Origin: Tenacibaculum mesophilum
GTDB lineage: Bacteria > Bacteroidota > Bacteroidia > Flavobacteriales > Flavobacteriaceae
DNA: 64,000 nucleotides
Direction of reading: 5' to 3'
Assembly (NCBI RefSeq): GCF_003867075.1
Contig: NZ_CP032544.1
Span: forward strand, 1,792,001 to 1,856,000
The notes beneath the pieces were generated by a model, which made no database searches, was not told the DNA's origin, and saw nothing but the letters and a program-made list of their open reading frames with translations. Made by a program: the position numbers and the translations under genes. This document shows positions 1-9,124 of the stretch, piece by piece. The stretch's first letter is position 1. Each line of letters begins with the position of its first letter.

Positions 1-374
1 TATTTACTAACGACGGTGAATTAGCAAAAAAATTAACGCACCCTAAGCATAACGTTCGTAAATTATACCATGCTTCTTTAGATAAAAAATTAACCATTGC
101 TGATTTAGAAAAATTACGTGGTGATGTAATTATTGAGGGAAGAAAAGTTTTTATTGATGCCGTTTCTTACGTAGAGGGTGAAAAGAAAACTGAGGTAGGT
201 ATTGAAATTCACTCTGGTAGAAACCGTATTGTTCGTAAAATTTTTGAACATTATGGATATCATGTAAAAAAATTAGATCGTGTTATTTTTGCTGGTTTAA
301 CTAAAAAGAATTTACCTCGTGGTAGATGGCGTGAATTGACACAACAAGAAATTAACACTTTACAAATGTTATAA
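1..374 (+). CDS. RsuA/RluB-type rRNA pseudouridine synthase, C-terminal part
   Basis: This is the 3' part of a gene that begins before the window. The visible 123 residues carry the family's C-terminal half: a segment of the KLTHPKHNVRKLYHASL type, then EIHSGRNRIVRKIFEHYGYHVKKLDR and the ending LPRGRWRELTQQE. The RNRIVRKIFE and LPRGRWR blocks are characteristic of RsuA/RluB/RluE/RluF enzymes, which make pseudouridine in rRNA. The N-terminal S4 domain and the catalytic Asp lie outside the window, so RluB (23S) cannot be separated from RsuA (16S). The gene ends just before a strong hairpin terminator shared with the convergent gene. Confidence 0.9.
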   Translation, partial: FTNDGELAKKLTHPKHNVRKLYHASLDKKLTIADLEKLRGDVIIEGRKVFIDAVSYVEGEKKTEVGIEIHSGRNRIVRKIFEHYGYHVKKLDRVIFAGLTKKNLPRGRWRELTQQEINTLQML

Positions 375-380
375 CATAAA

Positions 381-409
381 AATCCCGAGTTAATACTCGG
401 GATTTTTTT
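381..409. terminator. Bidirectional rho-independent terminator
   Basis: A 9-bp perfect stem (AATCCCGAG / CTCGGGATT) with a 6-nt loop is followed by a T tract on the plus strand and preceded by an A tract. It sits exactly between the convergent pseudouridine synthase and HMA protein genes and can serve both. Confidence 0.9.
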
Positions 410-410
410 A

Positions 411-776
411 TTACTTCTTTGGTTTTTTATGATCTTCTTGCACTTCTTTATCACGATATTTACAACATTCATGTAAATTATCATAAGCTTCTTTTGTTGC
501 TTTAAACTCTTTTGTGTCATGACCTACACCAGCAATAGTTTTTTTAACTGTTTCTGTACTTGTTTTGCGTTCATCAATAATTAAACTTAACTCGTGAGTA
601 TTCACATCCCATTTTGCAAATTTCACTCCTTTAGTTTTTAACGCTGCTTTTTCTATACGCTGCTTACACATCATACAAACACCGTCTACTTCAAAAGATA
701 CTTTTGCATTCTTCTTCTGAGCAAATGTTGATGTGCTTAATAATAAAACAACTGCTAATAAAAATATATTTTTCAT
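411..776 (-). CDS. Periplasmic heavy-metal-associated (HMA) domain protein
   Basis: A 121-residue exported protein. Residues 1-19 form a signal peptide ending in TFAQ. Residues 24-95 form one HMA/ferredoxin-like fold with the metal site GVCMMCKQRIEKAA (CxxC) near residues 34-37. The tail YDNLHECCKYRDKEVQ adds a second Cys pair, which is common in flavobacterial relatives. It probably binds copper or another soft metal in the periplasm, with no enzymatic activity expected. It is the last gene of a minus-strand set with a TonB receptor and a Cys-rich HYC_CC_PP protein, so a shared role in metal uptake or handling is likely. The metal itself is inferred. Confidence 0.85.
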   Translation of the reverse strand: MKNIFLLAVVLLLSTSTFAQKKNAKVSFEVDGVCMMCKQRIEKAALKTKGVKFAKWDVNTHELSLIIDERKTSTETVKKTIAGVGHDTKEFKATKEAYDNLHECCKYRDKEVQEDHKKPKK

Positions 777-802
777 GTGTTCTTGATTTTTAATTTATTG
801 AA

Positions 803-3028
803 TTAATCTATTTTAAATCGTAACCCTGCATAGAAGTTACTTCCAAAAACTGGTGCATATACAATAGTAGTATCAAAATTTGCACCAAATGGATTATCAC
901 TTCCCAGTATAGGATTTTTTTGTTTGTAATTTGTAATATTTTCAGCCCCAGCATACATTTCAAACTTTTTTGAAAACACTTTTGTTATTTGCGTGTTTAA
1001 TAAGTTATAGCTATCTGAATATGTTGGTAACTGGTTGTTTGTATTAGGTAGTCGTTGCTCTCCTATCCAGTTATAGGTTACATCAAACTTCCAACTGGCA
1101 TCGCTTTTTTCTGTTTTAGTTTCGTAAGATACATTGGCAAAAAAACGATGTTTAGCTTGTAAAGCTTTCGCTAAGTTTCCTGATTTATAATCAGTAGAAA
1201 CATCGTAAAACTTATAAGAGAATCGAGTATTAAAATAAGGGATTATATTTTGATTCATTTCTATCTGGAAACTATTTGCGTTACTCTTTCCTTCTAAATT
1301 ATAAAAAGAAATTTCTTGTGGATTTTCCCAATCGACTACTACCTGATTTGAAAAATTTGTTTGATAAAAATCGAATGTTACATCTCCTTTTCTACCAAAT
1401 AGTTTATATCCTTGTAAAAACGATACTCCGTAATTCCAAGCCTCTTCTGGGTCTAAGCCATAAATATTTCCACCTGAACTTTCAATAGTAATTGCTCGTG
1501 ATGAAGCAAAAAATTGTTGATTCTCTGCAAAAATATTCGCGCTTCGTTTTCCTCTTCCTACAGAAGCTCTTAATACTCCTCTTTCCCAAGGAACATAACG
1601 CATGTGCAATCTTGGTGTTACAAAAGTCCCTAACAAGTTATGATGGTCTAATCGAACGCCTGCTGTAACACTAAGATTATCTGCATTGTCATAAGCATAT
1701 TCAAAAAAAGCTCCTACAGAATTCTCTTTTCTATTAAAATTAGGGGACAGCAGCTCACTAACAAACTCTTCGTAATTGTCATACGTAAGGCTAGCACCAG
1801 TTTTAAACTTATTACGAGTATCTCCAATAATAGAGCTAAACACAAAACTGCTATAAAAGCTATGATGCTGAATGTTGTAATCTCTCAATCCAAAATACGA
1901 ATCTTGTTTGTGGTTACTATATGCTGCTTGAAAGCCCATATTTTGAAATGGCATATCAGGAAACACATAACCTACTTTTACAGAAGTATCAAAACGTTTA
2001 GTTTTAATTTCGCTTCCCCAAACAGTATTTGATCCTTTATCTACTTCTGGGTCAAAACCAACTTCTCCTACTTGTTTTGAATCGTCTAAATACCTAAAAT
2101 TGATAAAACTTACCCAACCTTTTTCGGCATCGGTATATTGCCAACGATTCATCACATTAATTTGTTCTGCTAATGGGTTGTCTAAAAAGTTATCCTTGTT
2201 TTTATCAAATTTTTCTCCTCTATAGTTTCCATGTACATACAACCCTGTTTGCCACTTTTCGCTCACTTTTTGATTGAAATGGGTATTGAACTCTAACCTT
2301 CCTCCCAAAGCTCCATAAGCATTAAGGTAAAACTTATGATTAGTAGATGGTTTTACTAGCTCCGTATTTATTTGTCCCGAAATACTTTCGAAACCATTTA
2401 CAACACTTCCTGCTCCTTTTGTTATTTGAATACTTTCAACCCAAGTCCCAGGTGTAAATGTTAATCCGAATGCTTGTGCAGCTCCTCTAATTGAGGGAAT
2501 ATTTTCTTGGGTAATTAACAAATATGGACTTGTTAATCCTAACATTTGAATTTGTTTTGTACCTGTTAACGCATCAGAAAAATTAACATCTATTGACGGA
2601 TTGGTTTCAAAACTTTCTGACAGATTACAACAAGCGGCTTTTAACAACTCATCACTATTAATAGTTACCAAGTTTTGTGTTTGTAAATACGACCTTTGTG
2701 TTGAACTTTTTTTTGCAGAAACTGCAACCTCATTTAACGTATTACTTTCTGTTAAATAGTGATTGATTGGTTTTGTACTGCTAACATTTATTGTATCTGT
2801 CTTATAACCAACAAAACTTATTATTAATTTTTTATACTCCTTTTTATACGGAATACTAAAAGTTCCTGTTTCATTGGTGGTCGTTCCTGTATTTGTGTTT
2901 AACCAATATACATTCGCCCCAAATATTTCTAAATTATTATTATCTTTTATTACTCCTTTTAACTCTTTTTGAGCAAAAAGTGATAGAGAAATCAGTAAAA
3001 AAATACTGATTATGAAGTTTTTTTTCAT
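803..3028 (-). CDS. TonB-dependent outer-membrane receptor, putative metal transport
   Basis: A 741-residue outer-membrane receptor. Signal peptide is residues 1-19 (ending LFAQ). A carboxypeptidase-regulatory-like beta-sandwich follows at about 21-95 (KELKGVIKDNNNLEIFGANV, typical of Bacteroidota). The plug domain at about 105-225 contains the block AACCNLSESFETNPSIDV, and the rest is a beta barrel ending FYAGLRFKID. Length and order fit a full-length receptor of the FepA/CirA class. The CC in the plug and the neighbours (HMA protein 26 bp downstream, Cys-rich HYC_CC_PP protein upstream) point to a metal or metal chelate as substrate, probably copper. That substrate is inference. No SusD partner is present, so a glycan substrate is unlikely. 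Confidence 0.9.
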   Translation of the reverse strand: MKKNFIISIFLLISLSLFAQKELKGVIKDNNNLEIFGANVYWLNTNTGTTTNETGTFSIPYKKEYKKLIISFVGYKTDTINVSSTKPINHYLTESNTLNEVAVSAKKSSTQRSYLQTQNLVTINSDELLKAACCNLSESFETNPSIDVNFSDALTGTKQIQMLGLTSPYLLITQENIPSIRGAAQAFGLTFTPGTWVESIQITKGAGSVVNGFESISGQINTELVKPSTNHKFYLNAYGALGGRLEFNTHFNQKVSEKWQTGLYVHGNYRGEKFDKNKDNFLDNPLAEQINVMNRWQYTDAEKGWVSFINFRYLDDSKQVGEVGFDPEVDKGSNTVWGSEIKTKRFDTSVKVGYVFPDMPFQNMGFQAAYSNHKQDSYFGLRDYNIQHHSFYSSFVFSSIIGDTRNKFKTGASLTYDNYEEFVSELLSPNFNRKENSVGAFFEYAYDNADNLSVTAGVRLDHHNLLGTFVTPRLHMRYVPWERGVLRASVGRGKRSANIFAENQQFFASSRAITIESSGGNIYGLDPEEAWNYGVSFLQGYKLFGRKGDVTFDFYQTNFSNQVVVDWENPQEISFYNLEGKSNANSFQIEMNQNIIPYFNTRFSYKFYDVSTDYKSGNLAKALQAKHRFFANVSYETKTEKSDASWKFDVTYNWIGEQRLPNTNNQLPTYSDSYNLLNTQITKVFSKKFEMYAGAENITNYKQKNPILGSDNPFGANFDTTIVYAPVFGSNFYAGLRFKID

Positions 3029-3085
3029 TATTTATTTCATCATACTATATTATACAATTCTTATTTTTTTAGTAAGAATTGTAAA

Positions 3086-3496
3086 TCATATGATAAAGAC
3101 TTCGTGAAGCACCTGTATGTCAAAAAATAACTTAGGTGGTACATACTGTTTATGTGGAATAATTTGTTTTTCTAAGTCTTGAAATAACAGACTGTTAAAA
3201 ACATATGAAGTAACCGCTGTAGCAACCTTTATAAAGGTTATTTTTTCTACAGACGATTTCTGAATTTGAGTTTGCCCTTTTATAAGCTCTACATCGTCTT
3301 TACAACACGATGGCTCTTTTATTTTACTCTCACAGCTATCCTCTTCTACATCATCACAGCTAGCTACACTTCCTACATAAGAAACAGCTACTAAAAAATC
3401 ACCACAAAAATGTTTTTCTACATTAAAAGAGAATGTAGATAGCAACACCGTTAGTGCTAAGGTTATAGCTGTTATTTTAGAAAAATGTTTCTTCAT
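3086..3496 (-). CDS. HYC_CC_PP family small exported protein
   Basis: A protein of about 136 residues with a hydrophobic N-terminal export segment and the three signatures that name this Bacteroidota family: KHFCGD (HYC), EPSCCKDD (CC) and YVPP near the C-terminus. Its function is not known. The paired cysteines and its position as first gene of the TonB receptor-HMA set suggest metal binding. I start it at the ATG (3494-3496) rather than the in-frame TTG nine bases upstream, because MKKHF begins a normal signal peptide and because a -7 box (TACCTTTG) ends only a few bases before this ATG. The transcript may be nearly leaderless. Confidence 0.8.
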   Translation of the reverse strand: MKKHFSKITAITLALTVLLSTFSFNVEKHFCGDFLVAVSYVGSVASCDDVEEDSCESKIKEPSCCKDDVELIKGQTQIQKSSVEKITFIKVATAVTSYVFNSLLFQDLEKQIIPHKQYVPPKLFFDIQVLHEVFII

Positions 3497-3502
3497 GCCT
3501 TG

Positions 3503-3510
3503 CAAAGGTA
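3503..3510 (-). promoter_or_regulatory. Candidate -7 box for the HYC_CC_PP/TonB/HMA operon
   Basis: Read on the minus strand this is TACCTTTG, a full match to the flavobacterial -7 consensus TAnnTTTG, only 6 bases before the ATG at 3496. No convincing -33 TTG is seen at the usual distance, so activator dependence is possible. Confidence 0.5.
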
Positions 3511-3612
3511 CAAATTTTTAAAACTTTACATTTCATAACCTTAGGCTTTTACTCTTTTAAAAATTATTTGTAAAACAATAACTCATAACATAGCTTACTT
3601 AATTTTATCTCT

Positions 3613-4365
3613 TTACCATCCACCTATACGTTTACGTTCTGCTTGTTGTTCTTTAGTAGCCTCTGGCGTTGATATTTTGCTTGGGTACAAAGGCTTAGGA
3701 AACCTCTCAGCTTTTCTTCGTTCAAAGTCTTGCTGTCGATATGGATCAAAAGCATCTCCAGGAGGTAGTGGACGGTTTTTATCCATATACCATGTTATAA
3801 AAGACATGTCCTCATAACAATCTCCTCCAAATATTGTATAAATATCAAATGTTTTCCACTTATTTGGGCGAATAGTTTGTAACATAAATCCACCTACACC
3901 ATCTTCACCACCAGTGCTATAGGCAAACTCTACTTTTTCAAATAGCATCGTGATATTTTTTTGCCAAAAAAAGCCTGTCATCGTGATTAAACCATCTTTA
4001 CGATTTAAAATATGTTCCTTTTTAGGCATTGTAAAACCATAGATTACAAAAAAGATAGTTAAAAAAGCTGATAATATCATAAAAAATAAAATTTCATTAT
4101 TCAATCCATCTCTGATAAGATACCATAATGTTCCTAATAATAATAACAAAGACACACCCCCACCTATTTGAGGAGTAGCTATACTTCCAGATTTACTAGC
4201 TACAAAATTATCATCTACTAATCTATATTGTGATTTCTTGTAATTTCTTTTCTTAAAATTTCTTGGTTTTGTATGTATTTTTTTTACAACTCGATGGTAA
4301 TATTTTTTTAGTTTTTCTGGGTTTTTATAATCTTCATGGGTTATTTTTCGGGTAAAATCTACCAT
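3613..4365 (-). CDS. Putative T6SS immunity protein, paralog 3 (two-TM protein)
   Basis: A 250-residue protein of no family I can name. It has a basic N-terminus, two hydrophobic segments (about 70-87 and 93-112), then a cytosolic or periplasmic domain ending in the block WYMDKNRPLPPG...ERKRIGGW. It shares that C-terminal block and general layout with the two upstream paralogs but is the most divergent of the three. Its ATG overlaps the stop of the preceding paralog (GGATGGTAG), which suggests translational coupling. Its position behind a VasX-like membrane effector makes immunity to that effector the simplest reading; this is inferred from context only. Confidence 0.6.
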   Translation of the reverse strand: MVDFTRKITHEDYKNPEKLKKYYHRVVKKIHTKPRNFKKRNYKKSQYRLVDDNFVASKSGSIATPQIGGGVSLLLLLGTLWYLIRDGLNNEILFFMILSAFLTIFFVIYGFTMPKKEHILNRKDGLITMTGFFWQKNITMLFEKVEFAYSTGGEDGVGGFMLQTIRPNKWKTFDIYTIFGGDCYEDMSFITWYMDKNRPLPPGDAFDPYRQQDFERRKAERFPKPLYPSKISTPEATKEQQAERKRIGGW

Positions 4366-5078
4366 CCTCCAATACGTTTACGTTCTGCTTGTTGTTCTGG
4401 CGTAGCTTCGGGTGTTGGTATACTACTTGGGTATAAAGGCATAGGAAAACCTGCTGCTTTTCTTCGTTCAAAATCCGCTTGTCTGTACTCATCAAAAGCA
4501 CTTCCTGGTGGTAACGGTCTATTTTTATCCATGTACCAAACTATAAAACTCCAATCTTCTATTACTTCATGTCCCATAACATCTGTACTTGTAAACCCAT
4601 TTGGGTGAAGAAGAGACAAACTTGGACCTGTAGGGTTGATACCAGAATTTTTTACTGACCATGCTGCTAAAGCGTCTTGAAAAGGCATTGTATATGGTTT
4701 AAAATATAATGTGTTTGGTATAGTTATAAGCCCTTCTAAACGATATAATACTAGCTCTTTTTTGGGGCGAGTATAATGATATACTATAAAAAAAGTACCT
4801 AACAAAAATAATAAAAACAAGAAAATAAAACTAAGACTCTTATTGAAAAATAGCCTTACTACAACAGTAAATAACACAAAGAAATACCCTGCCAATCCTG
4901 TATATATATATACATTACCAATAAGACCATTATTCATTATAAAAAACTGATTATCTACTCTTACGTAATAATCAGGATCGTTTACCTTTTCTTTTTCTAC
5001 CTTTCTTTTCGGTTTTTCATAAATAAGCTTCTCTAAATATCCACCCCATTTACCGTATCTTTTTTTAATTTTTGCCAT
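4359..5078 (-). CDS. Putative T6SS immunity protein, paralog 2 (two-TM protein)
   Basis: A 239-residue protein starting MAKIKKRYGKWGGYLEKLIY and ending ERKRIGGW. It is nearly identical to the next upstream paralog (5150-5869) over its N-terminal 54 residues and its C-terminal 130 or so. The stretch between, which holds both transmembrane helices (about residues 55-100), differs strongly. This mosaic suggests that the membrane segment is the variable, specificity-bearing part. The sequence just upstream of its ATG also copies the final bases of the effector gene, so the duplication unit included the effector tail. Function as immunity protein is inferred. Confidence 0.6.
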   Translation of the reverse strand: MAKIKKRYGKWGGYLEKLIYEKPKRKVEKEKVNDPDYYVRVDNQFFIMNNGLIGNVYIYTGLAGYFFVLFTVVVRLFFNKSLSFIFLFLLFLLGTFFIVYHYTRPKKELVLYRLEGLITIPNTLYFKPYTMPFQDALAAWSVKNSGINPTGPSLSLLHPNGFTSTDVMGHEVIEDWSFIVWYMDKNRPLPPGSAFDEYRQADFERRKAAGFPMPLYPSSIPTPEATPEQQAERKRIGGW

Positions 5079-5149
5079 AAATTATATATTCAATACCAGA
5101 GCTTTATTTGTATTGAAATTTCTCTTTCATGATAGGACTCTATAATATT

Positions 5150-5869
5150 TTACCATCCTCCAATACGTTTACGTTCTGCTTGTTGTTCTGGCGTAGCTTC
5201 GGGTGTTGGTATACTACTTGGGTATAAAGGCATAGGAAAACCTGCTGCTTTTCTTCGTTCAAAATCCGCTTGTCTGTACTCGTCAAAAGCACTTCCTGGT
5301 GGTAACGGTCTATTTTTATCCATAAACCAAACTATAAAACTCCAATCTTCTATTATTTCATGCCCCATAACATCTGTACTTGTAAACCCATTTGGGTGAA
5401 AAAGAGATAAACTTGGACCTGTAGGGTTGATACCAGAATTTTTTACTGACCATGCTGCTAAAGCGTCTTGAAAAGGCATTGTATATGGTTTAAAATATAA
5501 TGTATTCGGTATAGTTATAAGCCCTTCTAAACGATTTAATACTAGCTCTTTTTTGGGACGGGTATAATGATAGGCTATAAAAAAAGCTCCTAAGCAATAA
5601 AAAAAAATATAGAAAAGAATATTATGAGCTACTCCTTTAAACTCACGAAGTAAAATAAATAATGATATTAAAATCATAAGAGCTATCCCTATATATATAT
5701 ATATATCACCAATAAGACCATTATTCATTATAAAAAACTGATTATCTACTCTTACATAATAATCAGGATCGTTTACTTTCTCTTTTTCTACCTTTCGTTT
5801 CGGTTTTTCATAAATAAGCTTCTCTAAATATCCACCCCATTTACCGTACCTTTTTTTAATTTTTGCCAT
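5150..5869 (-). CDS. Putative T6SS immunity protein, paralog 1 (two-TM protein)
   Basis: A 239-residue protein with the same N-terminal block (MAKIKKRYGKWGGY) and C-terminal block (WFMDKNRPLPPG to ERKRIGGW) as paralog 2, but its own transmembrane core around residues 55-100 (IYIYIGIALMILISLFILL). It starts 3 bp after the stop of the 1082-residue VasX-like effector, the classic position for the cognate immunity gene. Membrane location fits protection against a pore-forming effector, as known for VasX/TsiV2 pairs. No named immunity family is recognised. Confidence 0.65.
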   Translation of the reverse strand: MAKIKKRYGKWGGYLEKLIYEKPKRKVEKEKVNDPDYYVRVDNQFFIMNNGLIGDIYIYIGIALMILISLFILLREFKGVAHNILFYIFFYCLGAFFIAYHYTRPKKELVLNRLEGLITIPNTLYFKPYTMPFQDALAAWSVKNSGINPTGPSLSLFHPNGFTSTDVMGHEIIEDWSFIVWFMDKNRPLPPGSAFDEYRQADFERRKAAGFPMPLYPSSIPTPEATPEQQAERKRIGGW

Positions 5870-5872
5870 AAA

Positions 5873-8800
5873 TTATATATTCAATATCAGATCTTTTGCC
5901 CACACTAATAAATTGTTAAGCGTATCCACCTTTACATTTTTATAATAAAACCCTTTATATTCTGTTGGTTGCGGTTTAAATAACAAACCATCCATATTTT
6001 TAGTGCCTGTAACCTTACTTTCAAACAGTTTTATTTTTATTCCCATATAACGTTCCTCCCCCACATACGTATGAGGGTAATACTTATTTGTTTCTTCATC
6101 TATTGTTAACTTACAAATAAACAACAACTGAAAAATAGTAGTTTGATTGTTATGTCTTTTTCTGTGAACTCTGTTAGGGATATTAATAGTGGTATTTGTG
6201 GCTATTATTTTACCTTTGTTATCTTCTTCTAAATTAACTTCTCCTCTTAATTCTTCTTCAGCTATTTCTTCATAACTTCCTGTTCTAGTATTAACCAAAA
6301 AAACTTTGTACTGCAATTGGTCTTTAAACCACAAAAATTGGCGAAAACTTGTTTGTATGGTTAGCTTACTTACATCGCTTGTAGCAAAAGAAGCACCAGC
6401 TCTACCATCTTCTCCACCTATACTAATTACCCTTTCTGAACTTAATTTAATTTCTTTTACAAACATTGCACTGCACACCATTAAATCTAATAATTGTTGA
6501 TGACAAACACGTAAATCTTTCCAATCTTTATATTCTTCTCTATCTTTTATTAATGCGCTGCGATTTTCATACACCCTGTTGATATATTGCCAAGGAGTTT
6601 CATTATTATTTCTTGATAAAGCAACCCTATCACTTAACCAATAATGCTTAAAATATCGCTCAAGTGGTGTATCTTTAAAGTAATTTGCTAAGTACACCAA
6701 ACCTATGGCTACCCCACCAATGACCCAACCTACGGGTCCTGACACAAAGATACCCGTTGTAAACAACGCCCCTGCGCCTACCCACATAAAAGCCGCATCG
6801 TTATCGTTGTCACTAAAAGCATCAATAGCCTCCCAAAAACATACAGCTGCTGTAAACCCTGCTCCTACCTTATTAAAAAGTCTTGCTCTATTACTAAGGC
6901 TACTAACCACCTTGCTTTCTCTATTTAATGCTATTGCGTTTACTCTTTTTACATTAAAAAAGGCTCCTGTCAACTCCGTTCCAATACCTACTAAATTTAC
7001 AAGACTTTTTGCAGAAGGACTATCATACACCTGATAAGTTGCAGAAGATATATTTAAAATTTGTAAGTAATATAAGCCTTTCGCAAAATGAATATTGTTT
7101 AATACCCGTTGGGCTCCTTGTACTTGAGCTTTTGTTTTTTTTGCTGGTATTTCTGCTGGTACATTTAAGGTGTTTTTTCCTTTGGGGTTATACTCATTTA
7201 CCAAGTATATTTCTTCAACATCTAATATTTTAGCTATTCGATGTCCTTTTTTAAAGTCTACCAACTTTACACTTTCATCTAAAGTAGCTCCATTTTGTTT
7301 TAATAAAGCCTCAAGAGTTCTTGTTCGTGTTTGAAAAACTGGTTTGCCTTTATGCGTAAGCACCTTGAGTCTATCAAAAGTAAGGTTTAAGTTTATTTTT
7401 TTTGCATTACTAAGCCCTACATAAGCTTCTAAACCATTACTAACATGTCCTGCTACTTTGTTAGCTAAATCAGTTAACAAACTGTTATTTAAAACATTTT
7501 CATTTTCATCAAAAAAATCGAGATTTAACTCTTTTTCTAAAACTTCGTGTACTTTTTTATTACTCCCTTTTACGTATTTTATGTAGAATTCTTTAGCTTC
7601 TTTGTTTTTATTTTTCAGTTCTCCTTTGTAGTTATCACGATGTTTTTTTAAGTCTAGATAATGATCTATACCCCCTGGAGCAATACTTAATAAACGCATA
7701 TGAGATGTAGTAATATGCTTTCCTTCTAACAGTCCTATAAAACCATTTTCATTAAAATCTTCAAAATATTGCGTATAATAATCACTACCTAAAATAATTG
7801 TAAAATCGTGTCGATAACTCACAATTGATTCACGTATTTTTTTACGTTCTTTTACAGCTAGTATGTCTATTAATTTTTGTTGCAAGATACCATTGCCATC
7901 CCAATATATCATTGGAGTTGCCCCAATGTTTATGCCTGTAAATTTTGGTCCACTACCACTTTCTCCTCCATCATAATCGGTAATCATTTCTTTATCATTA
8001 TACACTAATTGATAGGTTGTTAATGCTGTTGCTAATAATGTAGATATTTGTTCCTCTCTTGAACCTTTCTTTATTTCTTGTTTTGGTTTTCCTTCAAGAA
8101 TATCTTTTTTTATTTCAACAGGGTCTTTACCAGTACCTAACGACTCTACTAAAGCTTCTAAATCTGCTATTTTATCAGCTAACTCTACTCCTACATCATT
8201 TGCACAACCTACAGGGTCGTGCAACGTAACAAACATATCTTCAAAAACCTCATTATCTCCTTTTTCATCTTGCTTCTTTTCATCTGATAATATTGAATCT
8301 AGCATTTTTTCAAGTGCACCTGCCCTTGGATGATTACCAGGAAACGTTGCTCTTACGTTTGTAAATGGTATAACATTTTCATGTTTTTCTTCTTCTCCTT
8401 TTTTTATACCACTACAGTCTATCAACTTCATACGTTCTTTACGCTTATTAGCATCCGTATTCAGCTCATTATGATAATCTCTACTCCATTGTACAGGAGA
8501 GTATGCTACCCAATATTTTTTTCCTGGTTCTATTATTAACTTATATTCACTCTTGTCTCCAGATGGTTTTCGAATATCTTTATAGTTTCCTTTTTCATCT
8601 TTGTTGTATGCCCATATAATATGCTGTAGCTGTCCACTTTCATCAACATATAGTTCGTGGTAATCGTCTTGATCTTCATCGTTAATTAGATAAATATATC
8701 CTTTATTTAGAGCAGTTCGGGCTACATAAAAATTATTAATTTGAGGCAATTCTTTTAGTGACAACACCTCTACTTCTTCTAACTCAAGCGTACTGTTTTC

Positions 8801-9121
8801 TGCTGCATTTGTATTCTGGGTATTAGAATTACAAGTAGCTACATTTTTACATACTGCTTTATCATCTTGTATTAAAACACCTTTGGTTATTCTCGGATCG
8901 TTATATTTAGGTGCATTTACATCTTCTTCTGTTTGGTTTTCTGAATTCCTATCAAATAAACCATAACGTAAAAAATGTAAACGAATACCCGGTTTTAAAG
9001 CTTCTTTTTCTGGACTCTTTACAGGTTCCGTAACACCACCTCCTGTACATTCAAAAAAATACCTAGCAACTACCTCATTATATTCTGTTAGTTGGTTTTT
9101 TTCTAAAATATCGTTAGCCAT
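5873..9121 (-). CDS. Putative VasX-like, membrane-acting T6SS effector
   Basis: A 1082-residue protein. The N-terminal 260 residues resemble the VasX N-terminal region: a GIRLHFLRYGLF segment, then YVARTALNKGYIYLIN, and later KKYWVAYSPVQWS, matching the usual sequence of LRYG, R.L..GYLY and W.AYS..WS blocks. A long helical middle follows. Around residues 750-815 there are hydrophobic stretches (VGAGALFTTGIFVSGPVGWVIGGVAIGLVYLANYF) suited to membrane insertion, as in colicin-like pore formers. No catalytic motif was found. It follows the PAAR gene and a membrane protein gene, with three tandem putative immunity genes behind it. Pore formation is inferred from the family resemblance. Confidence 0.6.
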   Translation of the reverse strand: MANDILEKNQLTEYNEVVARYFFECTGGGVTEPVKSPEKEALKPGIRLHFLRYGLFDRNSENQTEEDVNAPKYNDPRITKGVLIQDDKAVCKNVATCNSNTQNTNAAENSTLELEEVEVLSLKELPQINNFYVARTALNKGYIYLINDEDQDDYHELYVDESGQLQHIIWAYNKDEKGNYKDIRKPSGDKSEYKLIIEPGKKYWVAYSPVQWSRDYHNELNTDANKRKERMKLIDCSGIKKGEEEKHENVIPFTNVRATFPGNHPRAGALEKMLDSILSDEKKQDEKGDNEVFEDMFVTLHDPVGCANDVGVELADKIADLEALVESLGTGKDPVEIKKDILEGKPKQEIKKGSREEQISTLLATALTTYQLVYNDKEMITDYDGGESGSGPKFTGINIGATPMIYWDGNGILQQKLIDILAVKERKKIRESIVSYRHDFTIILGSDYYTQYFEDFNENGFIGLLEGKHITTSHMRLLSIAPGGIDHYLDLKKHRDNYKGELKNKNKEAKEFYIKYVKGSNKKVHEVLEKELNLDFFDENENVLNNSLLTDLANKVAGHVSNGLEAYVGLSNAKKINLNLTFDRLKVLTHKGKPVFQTRTRTLEALLKQNGATLDESVKLVDFKKGHRIAKILDVEEIYLVNEYNPKGKNTLNVPAEIPAKKTKAQVQGAQRVLNNIHFAKGLYYLQILNISSATYQVYDSPSAKSLVNLVGIGTELTGAFFNVKRVNAIALNRESKVVSSLSNRARLFNKVGAGFTAAVCFWEAIDAFSDNDNDAAFMWVGAGALFTTGIFVSGPVGWVIGGVAIGLVYLANYFKDTPLERYFKHYWLSDRVALSRNNNETPWQYINRVYENRSALIKDREEYKDWKDLRVCHQQLLDLMVCSAMFVKEIKLSSERVISIGGEDGRAGASFATSDVSKLTIQTSFRQFLWFKDQLQYKVFLVNTRTGSYEEIAEEELRGEVNLEEDNKGKIIATNTTINIPNRVHRKRHNNQTTIFQLLFICKLTIDEETNKYYPHTYVGEERYMGIKIKLFESKVTGTKNMDGLLFKPQPTEYKGFYYKNVKVDTLNNLLVWAKDLILNI

Positions 9122-9124
9122 TTT

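Noticed and set aside
260..520. 86-codon open frame on the minus strand over the end of the pseudouridine synthase gene
   Set aside because: It crosses the strong terminator and overlaps two well-supported genes in other frames; its translation is low-complexity and shows no family features.
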